From: VBOC01 sp964512655
GTDB taxonomy: Bacteria; Bacteroidota; Ignavibacteria; UBA10030; SZUA-254
DNA length: 64,000 nucleotides
Assembly: GCA_964512655.1 (NCBI GenBank)
Contig: CAZEJT010000001.1
Coordinates: 744,001 to 808,000 of the forward strand
Direction: 5' to 3'
This document shows, one piece after another, positions 17,769 through 25,383 of this stretch. The position numbers were made by a program, and so were the translations under genes. The notes beneath the pieces were generated by a model. It saw nothing but the letters and a program-made list of their open reading frames with translations. It did no database searches and was not told where the DNA came from. Within the stretch, counting starts at the first letter, position 1. The number at the start of each line of letters is the position of its first letter.

Positions 17769-18587
17769 TCAATAGGAAGGAGCGCGGCGGCTCGCAAATC
17801 CCGCACCGAAGGCAAGCGGCAATCGTTTCGAGACTGCTGTTTTCAATCGCGGGTTTCCCTGTTGAAGCTGGTACGTCCAGTCGAATTTCACTCCGGCCCC
17901 CGAAACCGCGATCACCCGCAATTTGCCGAAATGGTTGTCCCAGGTCCGGACGACGTACGTGTGTCCCGGAATCGCGACTGCATCCTTCGTGGTCGACCAG
18001 CCGCCCGAGGGGGCATACGGTACGTCGTAGAGCGAAGTCGTAGCGCCCATGTCTCGGACATCGGAATCAGTCCACACGTCAAGGTAATACGCTCCGTTGT
18101 CGTTGTCGAAGAATACATCGGTGTACTGGTCGTCGTACTGACCGACGGAGTAGGTCGAAAAATCGTATCCTGCGGAAGCGGGATGTGTCCGGTAATCCGC
18201 AAGCTGAACGTTATAACCCTCGGGACGAGGGGTATCGTAAGCGACGTCGATGCTCAGAGCGCTCTCATTGCCGCTGACATCGTATGCGCTCACCGCATAG
18301 TAGTACGTCACTCCGTTTTGAGCACCAGCATCGACAAAATGAGGTTGTCGGGCCGAACCGAGGAAAGTATACTTGCCGGAATAGCTGGAACTGATGTACA
18401 CTTTGTACCCCGCTACGTCGGGCTCAGGATTGGCACGCCAGAAGAGCTCAACGAGGGCATCCCCTGTTTCGGTATACACCCCCTGAGGGGCGGAAGGCGG
18501 CGTTACATCGGGGGTTATGAGTGTAGTCTGGCAACCTATGAATCCCAGAACCATGAACGCGATGCTTGCGAAGCGAATCCGTTTCAT
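17769..18587 (-). CDS. Lipoprotein with fibronectin type III domain
   Basis: A 272-residue protein starting MKRIRFASIAFMVLGFIGC at ATG 18587, a lipoprotein signal with lipobox FIGC; an alternative start at 18614 adds nine residues. Residues 30-120 form an Fn3 domain (TPPSAPQGVYTETGDALVELFWRANPE and later YYYAVSAYDVSGNES). The C-terminal half (YDFSTYSVGQYDDQYTD, then GHTYVVRTWDNHFGKLRVIAVS) matches no family I can name, but looks beta-rich and might bind a ligand or surface polymer. It stands alone between the DUF4783 gene and pyrC; its role is unknown. Confidence 0.7.
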   Translation of the reverse strand: MKRIRFASIAFMVLGFIGCQTTLITPDVTPPSAPQGVYTETGDALVELFWRANPEPDVAGYKVYISSSYSGKYTFLGSARQPHFVDAGAQNGVTYYYAVSAYDVSGNESALSIDVAYDTPRPEGYNVQLADYRTHPASAGYDFSTYSVGQYDDQYTDVFFDNDNGAYYLDVWTDSDVRDMGATTSLYDVPYAPSGGWSTTKDAVAIPGHTYVVRTWDNHFGKLRVIAVSGAGVKFDWTYQLQQGNPRLKTAVSKRLPLAFGAGFASRRAPSY

Positions 18588-18735
18588 CTGCTCTAATCCT
18601 TCGTTTGTCTTCATGACCTCACTCAAGTTGCATGCCAGGAAAAAAGTGCCGATTTCCGGCAACATTGGAGGATTATGAGCAGCTTGTCTGACTGATTCGC
18701 GCCTGCTGTTTGAAATTTAGGACAAGAAGAGGGCC

Positions 18736-20019
18736 TTATTTGGAGAGAAATATGCGGTCGTTATTGATGATTCCAATCGCTCTTCCTTGAAGCTTCCAAC
18801 CGCTGAAAGGTGTGTTTTTTGAGAGGGACATGAATTCTTCGGGCTTCACCGTCCACTCCTTTTCGGGATCGATCAGTGTGAGGTTTGCCCTCTCACCTTC
18901 CGCGATCCGGATCAACGGAAGATGAACGATCCTTCTGGGATTAGTGGAGAACTTCTCCACCAGAGACATGAGGCCCAGGAGCCCGGGCTTAACGAGCGCT
19001 GTGAGCGCCAGCCCGACGGCCGTTTCAAGGCCCACGATTCCGAAGGGCGCCCTTAGGAATTCGACCTCTTTATCGTCGTGCGAATGAGGCGCGTGGTCGG
19101 ATGCGATGACGTCGATAGTGCCGTCGCGGAGGCCCTCCTTCATGGCTTCCACGTCGTCCTTCGAGCGGAGAGGAGGGTTCATCTTGGTATCGGTGCTGAA
19201 CGAGCGCACCGCTTCGTCGGTAAGTGTAAAATGATGCGGTGTGACTTCGCACGTGACGGACAGGCCTTCCTTCTTCGCAGCCCGCACCAGCCCGACCGCT
19301 CCCGCCGTGCTGATGTGCGCAACGTGGTACTGTCCCCCTGTGTAGGCCGCGAGCCGAATGTCGCGCGAGACCATGACCTCCTCGGCGACGGGAGGAATCG
19401 CAGGTAGTCCGAGAGACGTCGAAACAACCCCTTCATTCATGACCCCACCGGCAGTGAGCGCCGATTCCTCGGCGTGCTGAATCACCGGACGCCCTGTCAT
19501 CGACGCATACTCAAGTGCGCGGCGCATGACGTCAGCGTCCCTCACCGGATCGCCGTCGTCGGAAAAGGCCACCGCGCCGGCTTCGGCGAGCTCGATCATC
19601 GGCGCAAGCTGCTTGCCTTCCCGCCGCATCGTAACGGCACCCACCGGGTGGACATCGACGATCCCGTTGTTCACGGCCCGGGCCCGTTCCATGATCATGC
19701 GGACCACCGAGGCGTCGTCGATTGCGGGATTCGTGTTCGGCATGCAACAGACCGCGGTGAACCCTCCCGCGGCGGCCGAGAGCGTTCCCGTCTCGATCGT
19801 TTCCTTGTACTCATAGCCGGGCTCGCGCAGGTGGACATGCATGTCGATGAATCCCGGCGCAGCGATCTTTCCGCGGATATCAAGCTCCTGCGTATCCGTT
19901 CCTCCGTTCACTCGCGGACCGATTCGTTCGATGACGCCGTTTACGATAAGGAGATCGACCACTTCGTCGCGGGACGTTGGTGGGTCGACCAGCCGGATGT
20001 TCTTGAGGAGCGTTCTCAT
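18736..20019 (-). CDS. pyrC: Dihydroorotase
   Basis: A 427-residue class I (PyrC/AllB-type) dihydroorotase that cyclises N-carbamoyl-aspartate in UMP synthesis. Metal ligands are visible in GFIDMHVHLREPGYEYKET (HxH), and later motifs include DDGDPV, HAEE (ligand His), QYHVAHIST and the catalytic ASDHAPHSHDDKEVEF. The C-terminus FSGWKLQGRAIGIINNDRIFLS is typical. Its ATG is directly after the pyrB stop, so the two are translationally linked. All metal-binding residues appear intact, so it is not the inactive homologue that accompanies some aspartate transcarbamoylases. Confidence 0.96.
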   Translation of the reverse strand: MRTLLKNIRLVDPPTSRDEVVDLLIVNGVIERIGPRVNGGTDTQELDIRGKIAAPGFIDMHVHLREPGYEYKETIETGTLSAAAGGFTAVCCMPNTNPAIDDASVVRMIMERARAVNNGIVDVHPVGAVTMRREGKQLAPMIELAEAGAVAFSDDGDPVRDADVMRRALEYASMTGRPVIQHAEESALTAGGVMNEGVVSTSLGLPAIPPVAEEVMVSRDIRLAAYTGGQYHVAHISTAGAVGLVRAAKKEGLSVTCEVTPHHFTLTDEAVRSFSTDTKMNPPLRSKDDVEAMKEGLRDGTIDVIASDHAPHSHDDKEVEFLRAPFGIVGLETAVGLALTALVKPGLLGLMSLVEKFSTNPRRIVHLPLIRIAEGERANLTLIDPEKEWTVKPEEFMSLSKNTPFSGWKLQGRAIGIINNDRIFLSK

Positions 20020-20943
20020 TCAACTCCCCGTTCCGAGCAGATACAGGACCGCCATCCTCACGGCGACTCCATTCAGGACCTGGTCGAGGATGAGCGACCG
20101 GGAGCCGTCGGCAACATCGGCCGCGATTTCCACGTCGCGATTGATGGGTCCTGGATGGAGAACGGAAACATTCTTTCCGGCCGACTCGAGCCTTTGTTTC
20201 GTAATGCCGAACGAGCGGCGGTACTCGCGAAGTGAGGGGAGGAATGAACCGGCATCGCGCTCCAATTGGATGCGTAGGACGTTGAGGACGTCGGCTCCTC
20301 GTATTGCGTCATCGATTCGTGAGTATACCTTGACGCCGAGCCGGTCGATCGCCCGCGGGATCAGCGTGCTCGGTCCGCAGACAGAAACGCGAGCGCCCAT
20401 TCGAATGAATCCGTAGATATTCGAGAGAGCCACCCTGCTGTGTGAAATATCCCCAACGATGCAGACGTTGAGCCCGGCGATTGTCCCGTACTTCTCACGC
20501 ACCGTGTAAAGATCGAGGAGGGCCTGCGTCGGATGCTCGTGGGCACCGTCACCGGCGTTGATCACGTTCGAGCGGAGGACCTTGCTCAGGAAGTCGGCCG
20601 CTCCCGGCGAGGCATGTCGAATGACGACCATGTCCACCTTCATCGCTTCAATATTGCGGGCGGTGTCCTTGAGGGACTCTCCTTTGAGAACGCTGCTCCC
20701 CTCGCTTGAGAAGTTTACCACGTCGGCGGAAAGCCTTCGCTCCGAGAGCTCAAAGGAGACTCTGGTGCGTGTGGAGCTCTCGAAAAAAAGATTGACGATT
20801 GTTTTTCCCTGGAGAGTAGGCACTTTCTTAATCGGGCGTTCCAGCACCTCACGGAATGCGGCGGCAGTGTCGAGGATGAGGGAAATGTCCACCTCCGACA
20901 TTCCCTCCAGTCCGAGCAGATGCCGAACAGAGAGCCCCATCAA
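20020..20943 (-). CDS. pyrB: Aspartate carbamoyltransferase catalytic chain
   Basis: A 307-residue catalytic subunit catalysing carbamoyl phosphate plus aspartate to carbamoyl-aspartate. The carbamoyl-phosphate loop FFESSTRTRVSFELSERRL is intact, followed by RHASPGAADFLS, NAGDGAHEHPTQALLDLYTV and the C-terminal HPGPINRDVEIAADVADG. There is no pyrI regulatory subunit in the operon, which fits the unregulated trimer type controlled through PyrR instead. The start overlaps the pyrR stop by four bases. Confidence 0.97.
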   Translation of the reverse strand: MMGLSVRHLLGLEGMSEVDISLILDTAAAFREVLERPIKKVPTLQGKTIVNLFFESSTRTRVSFELSERRLSADVVNFSSEGSSVLKGESLKDTARNIEAMKVDMVVIRHASPGAADFLSKVLRSNVINAGDGAHEHPTQALLDLYTVREKYGTIAGLNVCIVGDISHSRVALSNIYGFIRMGARVSVCGPSTLIPRAIDRLGVKVYSRIDDAIRGADVLNVLRIQLERDAGSFLPSLREYRRSFGITKQRLESAGKNVSVLHPGPINRDVEIAADVADGSRSLILDQVLNGVAVRMAVLYLLGTGS

Positions 20944-21491
20944 CCTCTCCCCTTTTCCGGTTCCATCACCAGGACTGCGTCTTCCCCGTCGATCTCCTTC
21001 AGTAACACCCTGACCTCCTCGTCGGTGGATGTTGGAAGGTTCTTCCCGACATAATCCGCCTTTATCGGAAGCTCGCGGTGGCCCCGATCCACCATTACTG
21101 CAAGCTGGATGCTGGCAGGTCTCCCCAGGTCAACAATTTCATCTAAAGCCGCGCGCACGGTTCTCCCTGTGTAGAGTACGTCGTCCACAAGGATGATATT
21201 CTTCCCCGTAACGTCGAACGAGATCACCGTACCCTTCATGAGGGGCTGATCAAGCTTTGTCCTGAGATCATCCCTGTAGAGAGTAATATCCAGGAAACCG
21301 AACTGGAGTTCGCGGTGTTCCATCCGTTGTATCTTTTGGACGAGGCGTTCGGCAAGGTACTCCCCGCGCGTGCGTATCCCGATAAGGGCAATTGTTGAAG
21401 CGCCTTTGTTGCGCTCCAGGATCTCATGGGCGAGCCGGTTCAGCGTGCGCTTGAACCCAGCCTCATCCATGACATGTGTTTTAACCCGCAC
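20940..21491 (-). CDS. pyrR: Bifunctional pyr operon regulator/uracil phosphoribosyltransferase
   Basis: A 183-residue PyrR. The GTG start at 21491 is preceded by AGGGAG and aligns with family N-termini (VKTHVMDEAGFKRTLNRLAHEILERNKG). The PRPP loop IILVDDVLYTGRTVRAALDE and GRPASIQLAVMVDRGHRELP are intact. In Bacillus, PyrR with UMP binds a conserved RNA stem-loop in the leader and promotes termination. A matching loop and a terminator lie just upstream here. It is the first gene of pyrR-pyrB-pyrC and is likely to autoregulate all three. Confidence 0.95.
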   Translation of the reverse strand: MRVKTHVMDEAGFKRTLNRLAHEILERNKGASTIALIGIRTRGEYLAERLVQKIQRMEHRELQFGFLDITLYRDDLRTKLDQPLMKGTVISFDVTGKNIILVDDVLYTGRTVRAALDEIVDLGRPASIQLAVMVDRGHRELPIKADYVGKNLPTSTDEEVRVLLKEIDGEDAVLVMEPEKGRG

Positions 21492-21504
21492 GGCTCCCTA
21501 AAAT

Positions 21505-21540
21505 GAAAAAACCTCTGCCCCGAACGGGGGGAGAGGTTTT
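21505..21540 (-). terminator. Attenuator terminator in the pyr leader
   Basis: The minus strand has AAAACCTCT, a C-rich/G-rich inner stem with a small loop, and AGAGGTTTT followed by six Ts, a complete intrinsic terminator. It lies in the 5' leader 14 bases before the pyrR GTG, so it would stop transcription ahead of the operon, as in PyrR attenuation. Confidence 0.8.
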
Positions 21541-21584
21541 CTAAATTCTCTGTCTTTGTGCAACCGTACACCATCAACTCCTTT

Positions 21585-21602
21585 CCGACCTCGCGGGATC
21601 GG
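21585..21602 (-). promoter_or_regulatory. PyrR-binding loop in the pyr leader
   Basis: The minus-strand RNA has CCGA and UCGG arms enclosing an upper CC/GG stem with the loop CGCGA: core GAUCCCGCGAGGUC, preceded by UUUAA and followed by AAAGG. This follows the Bacillus PyrR-binding loop pattern (UUUAA, UCC-N-G-N-GAGG, AAGG) from memory. It is about 45 bases upstream of the terminator, where an anti-antiterminator belongs. Confidence 0.7.
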
Positions 21603-21753
21603 GTTTAAAGGGCTGAGAACGTATGAATATCAGACTTTTGGAATATACGTGTTTCGAGCGTCAAGCGCAATTCGTACCATGCGTTGCTATTGGTTCTTGA
21701 GACGGCTACATTCAAGTGCGCTCCCCACCCACGAAGTTCAAGGAGGACAGATA

Positions 21754-23511
21754 ATGAAGCCGACGGCCGGTGTGCTCGTATTTTCTTTCCTTACGCTATT
21801 TACCCTTCAGATCGCTTTCGCTCAGTCTCCGGACTCTTCCGCTCTCCCCGTAATTTTCGGCACATACGTCATCTACATAACGCGGGTCTCTGCAGAGCTT
21901 CTGCTCTCCGTCGTCCCGAAATCGAACAACGCTTACGTTTGGTTTGAATGGGGAATCACGACAGAGTATGGGAACGCGACGCCCGAGCAGCCCGTCACCC
22001 CGGGGAACTCAGATCCCTATGGCTCGTACGCGCTTTCGGCACCGCTACCGGCTCTGACCAGCAAGACGGTCTATCACTTTCGCGCCGTGGCTCGAAATGA
22101 TTCGGGGACGGTCTACGGACCCGACCGGGCCTTTATCACATGGCCTCCCGATGCAGCAACCCTCCCTCCTGACAGCGGCACAAAAACATCGATTAGGCTG
22201 AACGGCCTCTGCAATCCGAACGGCCTGAGAACTGTTGTGTACTTCGCCGTGGAAATCCCCCAATATGTCTTCTATCTGAGCACTCCCTTGCAGGTTTTGG
22301 AAGGCGATTCGACTCCGGTTCCGGTTTCTGCAGTGGTGTCCGGGTTAACCCCGTCGACGACGTACTATGCTCGCCTCTTAGCCTACAATGCCGACTACAC
22401 CGCCGTCACCGCCAGAGGAGCTTATCAATCTGCCACTACTCTGGCTGACAGCGCCTCCAGAGGAATGATGATTCCGTTCACGATTACTTCAGTGACGGGC
22501 GAAGGACGTTCTCTCTATTTTGGGGTGCACACATACGCTACGCCTTGCTTCGATCCCGCCCTCGGCGAGGCAACGTTGCCTCCGCTCCCCCCTGGGGGAT
22601 TCGACGTGCGGCTTACGGGGCGATGTCTCCAACTCGGCACCTATTACGATTTCCGGCCCTACGTGTCTCCCTCCCAGGCAGACACATACGCGGTGAGATT
22701 TCAGATGAACGACGGTGGCTATCCGGTAACATTCACCTGGCCCGACCTAAACAACAGCTACAGCGGTCCTGTCGAACTCACCTCGCTGGCCGGGTCCGTC
22801 GACATGAAGTCTGTAACCAATTTTGTCGTGGCCGATTCCCAAATCCAGAATCTCCGGATAATCGCCCACGGTCCGATGCCGAAGCTTAACACTCCCAATG
22901 TCATTACATCTGTCGCGACCTTGGGAGGCGTTGGGCGGCTTGATCTACAGGGGAGGATCTATCCCAATGGAAACCGCACGAGCGCTTGGTTCGAATGGGG
23001 CCGCGATACGACCTATGGAAACGAGACACCGGCCCAGGACGTCGGGAGCGGGAATTCAATGGTGTTGCTGGAAGCGCTCCTCGAGGGACTTATCCCGAAC
23101 ACCGTCTACCATTACCGGGCGGTAGCACGCAATTCTGCGGAGACTGCGCACGGTATAGACCAGACCGGTTTGACAAGCGGAGTAACAGGAGTAGGAAATA
23201 CGGCTCGGCTCCCATCAAGTGTCGAGCTGAGTCAGAATTTCCCGAACCCCTTCAACCCCACCACCCGGATACGCTATACGTTACCGGAGCAAAGCCGTGT
23301 GCAATTGAAGATATACGACCTGTTGGGCCGTGAGGTAAAAACGCTCGTCGACCGCGAAGAAGAAGCGGGAATGAAGTCGATCGCGGTTGAAGCGGGCTAC
23401 CTCGCGAGCGGGATCTATATCTACAGGCTGGTAGTTGCAGCCGTCCGCACCGATCCCCATGGATCGGGTAGGGTGACGGTTCTTACGAGGAAAATGGCGG
23501 TTACGAAATAA
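21754..23511 (+). CDS. Secreted fibronectin-like protein with T9SS sorting domain
   Basis: A 585-residue protein from ATG 21754 (AAGGAGGAC upstream), with signal peptide MKPTAGVLVFSFLTLFTLQI ending near AFAQ. A module with VWFEWGITTEYGNATP ... VYHFRAVARNDSGTVYGPD near residues 60-130 recurs near residues 405-475 as AWFEWGRDTTYGNETP ... VYHYRAVARNSAETAHG, a Fn3-like repeat common in FCB surface proteins. The C-terminal ~90 residues (LSQNFPNPFNPTTRIRYTLP, then IYDLLGREVKTLVD and LASGIYIYRL) are a type A T9SS sorting domain, so the protein should be exported and attached to the cell surface or released. Function is otherwise unknown. It is divergent from the pyr operon. Confidence 0.85.
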   Translation: MKPTAGVLVFSFLTLFTLQIAFAQSPDSSALPVIFGTYVIYITRVSAELLLSVVPKSNNAYVWFEWGITTEYGNATPEQPVTPGNSDPYGSYALSAPLPALTSKTVYHFRAVARNDSGTVYGPDRAFITWPPDAATLPPDSGTKTSIRLNGLCNPNGLRTVVYFAVEIPQYVFYLSTPLQVLEGDSTPVPVSAVVSGLTPSTTYYARLLAYNADYTAVTARGAYQSATTLADSASRGMMIPFTITSVTGEGRSLYFGVHTYATPCFDPALGEATLPPLPPGGFDVRLTGRCLQLGTYYDFRPYVSPSQADTYAVRFQMNDGGYPVTFTWPDLNNSYSGPVELTSLAGSVDMKSVTNFVVADSQIQNLRIIAHGPMPKLNTPNVITSVATLGGVGRLDLQGRIYPNGNRTSAWFEWGRDTTYGNETPAQDVGSGNSMVLLEALLEGLIPNTVYHYRAVARNSAETAHGIDQTGLTSGVTGVGNTARLPSSVELSQNFPNPFNPTTRIRYTLPEQSRVQLKIYDLLGREVKTLVDREEEAGMKSIAVEAGYLASGIYIYRLVVAAVRTDPHGSGRVTVLTRKMAVTK

Positions 23512-23530
23512 TCCCGCGCAGTGCTGTTTG

Positions 23531-23605
23531 TGGGCGCTACTGGGATCGAACCAGTGACCTTACGCGTGTGAGGCGTACGCTCTGAACCAGCTGAGCTAAG
23601 CGCCC
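23531..23605 (-). tRNA. tRNA-Val (anticodon CAC)
   Basis: The minus strand has acceptor GGGCGCT/AGCGCCC, D-arm GCTCAGCTGGTTCAGAGC, anticodon stem TACGC/GCGTA with loop CTCACAC giving CAC, and T-arm GGTTCGATCC. The discriminator is A; CCA is not encoded. It lies only 15 bases beyond the 3' end of the diaminopropionate/Pls-like operon, a possible integration boundary. Confidence 0.94.
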
Positions 23606-23620
23606 GTGAGTTTTGGGGAT

Positions 23621-24409
23621 CTAAACGGCGGGTTCAATATAGGGAACTTCTACGCCCGATTCAACCCTCACAGCACTCGTTCTGCAGCGTCGCGGACCGA
23701 GCGCGAGGGCGACGACGGCGTTCGGGTGGGGGACTTTCAGCAAGCGCCAACGAGAGACCGGTTGATCGGTCTGGCCCGTCGAGAGTAGTTCCGCCCTCCC
23801 GGATAGCGAAACGGTGATATCTGTCAGTGGTGCGGCAAGACCCAGCCCGAGCGCTTTCACGTAAGCTTCTTTCCTCGTCCACCCGTTGAGGAACGCCGCC
23901 ACGCGATCGGGAGCCAAATCGAGCTCGCGACGTTCGGCCTCCGAGAACACGAGACGTGCGAGCGCTACGACGTCGGCGATTGGCCTCAGGAGCTCGATGT
24001 CGACCCCGATGACGGCCTTATCCGCGAGCGCAATCACCGCATCCCCCCCGCTGTGAGCGAGGTTGAACTCGACTCCCTCGTGTGGATGGTCAAGCATTGG
24101 CTTGCCGTTCCTCCCGTATGAGAATTGGATGGAAGCCGGCGAGCAGCCGAGGCGCTCCCCGAGCACATATCGGAGTGCGGCTCTGCCGACAATATAGCGG
24201 CTCCGGTCGAGGTCCGAGCGGAACCGCACTGCCCTGGCGAGCTCATCGTACGAGAGCCAATCCCGGAAGAAGCTGAATGCGCCGGCGCTCACGTCCAGAT
24301 CGACGTACCAGATATCGAGGGATGTATGCGACTCGCCGACTCGTACACCTGTTGAGGTAAGATTGAGCCGGCGCATGGTGCACGATGTGATGCTGACTCC
24401 TCTCATCAT
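23621..24409 (-). CDS. Sfp-type 4'-phosphopantetheinyl transferase
   Basis: A 262-residue Sfp/Gsp-type enzyme that transfers phosphopantetheine from CoA onto the serine of carrier proteins. Motifs are visible in order: YIVGRAALRYVLG, YGRNGKPML, FNLAHSGGDAVIAL, Mg-binding IGVDIELLRP and WTRKEAYVKALGLG. The ATG at 24409 overlaps the oxygenase stop (ATGA) after GGAGG; a second ATG follows directly. As the last gene of the operon it presumably activates the two carrier domains encoded upstream (Ser753 of the A-T protein, Ser61 of the Pls-like protein). The distal, ORF-free 3' side ends at tRNA-Val. Confidence 0.92.
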   Translation of the reverse strand: MMRGVSITSCTMRRLNLTSTGVRVGESHTSLDIWYVDLDVSAGAFSFFRDWLSYDELARAVRFRSDLDRSRYIVGRAALRYVLGERLGCSPASIQFSYGRNGKPMLDHPHEGVEFNLAHSGGDAVIALADKAVIGVDIELLRPIADVVALARLVFSEAERRELDLAPDRVAAFLNGWTRKEAYVKALGLGLAAPLTDITVSLSGRAELLSTGQTDQPVSRWRLLKVPHPNAVVALALGPRRCRTSAVRVESGVEVPYIEPAV

Positions 24410-25383
24410 CCGCCTCCTGCCTCGACCCGTACCGCATCGGCCATCGCTACCAGCACTTCGCGGGGCCCTTCGAACTCGTCCCTGGCGTGCGCGGTGCGGA
24501 TATTGTCCACGAGCATGAGGTCGCCGGATTGCCATGGCTCGCTCGCGGTGTGGGCCTGGTACACCTCGTCGATCACCTGCACGATATCCGCACCGATCGG
24601 ATCGCCGTTGCCAAAGCGGGTATTGAACGGCAGCCCGTCCTCTCCATAGACGTCCACGAGGTACTCCCTCACCTCGGGCTCCATCGACCATTCGTTGAGA
24701 AAACCGATTTGGTTGAACCAGCAACGCTCCCCGGTCTGCGGGTGGCGGAGCACGGCCCGTCGGCGCTGCCGGGTGCGCAGCGTACCGTCCGGCTGCCACT
24801 CGAATTCTATTGCGTTTGCACGGCAGTAACACTCGACTCCGCGCCGATCATCGGTGCCGAATGCTTCGGCTACCGACGCACCTATTTCGCCGTTGTAGTT
24901 CCGGATGAGCAGCCATCCCGTTCGCTCAAAGCGATCGACCAACTCTCCGGGCAGGTCCTTAAGTACGCCCGGCGAGTCGGCCACCGGGGTTGCACCGCGG
25001 TCCGTCGGCGCAGTGAGGCATGCGAACATTATCAGCGATGGAAACTCCAGCGCATAGCTCAGCTCGTGGTGCATGCACATGTGCTGGTTAGGCGGCCACT
25101 TCGATGCGGAATACACTTCGGCGGAGTAGCTCCGCCGGGGGGCGAAAGCCTCCCTTTCGGCCATGAGCCTGCCCAGCTGCCGAAACACCGCCTCCGTCCC
25201 GCCTGCATCGTGCAGACCGAGACCCCGAACGAGAAGCGCGCCATGCTCGACAACAGCGTCACGCAACGCATGGCGGTGCTCGGCCGCCCAGAGTGACAGC
25301 TCGCCGACGGCATCGACATGCAATATCGGCAGCTTCCCGGGTTGCAATGATACATTGAACACTGATGAAGGGGACGTGATCAT
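24406..25383 (-). CDS. TauD/SyrP-type Fe(II)/2-oxoglutarate-dependent oxygenase
   Basis: A 325-residue TauD-family protein. The iron-binding HxE pair is in CMHHELSYALEFPSL, the distal His in DNIRTAHARDEFEGPREVLV, with the 2-oxoglutarate-binding Arg of GPREVLVAMAD about a dozen residues on. Relatives in NRPS clusters (SyrP-like) hydroxylate the beta-carbon of a carrier-bound amino acid, and others act on free amino acids. Here the substrate may be the diaminopropionyl unit, which has a beta-CH2-NH2, or another part of the peptide; this is inference. Its ATG overlaps the A-T stop by four bases with AAGGAG upstream, so expression is tied to the synthetase. Confidence 0.85.
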   Translation of the reverse strand: MITSPSSVFNVSLQPGKLPILHVDAVGELSLWAAEHRHALRDAVVEHGALLVRGLGLHDAGGTEAVFRQLGRLMAEREAFAPRRSYSAEVYSASKWPPNQHMCMHHELSYALEFPSLIMFACLTAPTDRGATPVADSPGVLKDLPGELVDRFERTGWLLIRNYNGEIGASVAEAFGTDDRRGVECYCRANAIEFEWQPDGTLRTRQRRRAVLRHPQTGERCWFNQIGFLNEWSMEPEVREYLVDVYGEDGLPFNTRFGNGDPIGADIVQVIDEVYQAHTASEPWQSGDLMLVDNIRTAHARDEFEGPREVLVAMADAVRVEAGGG

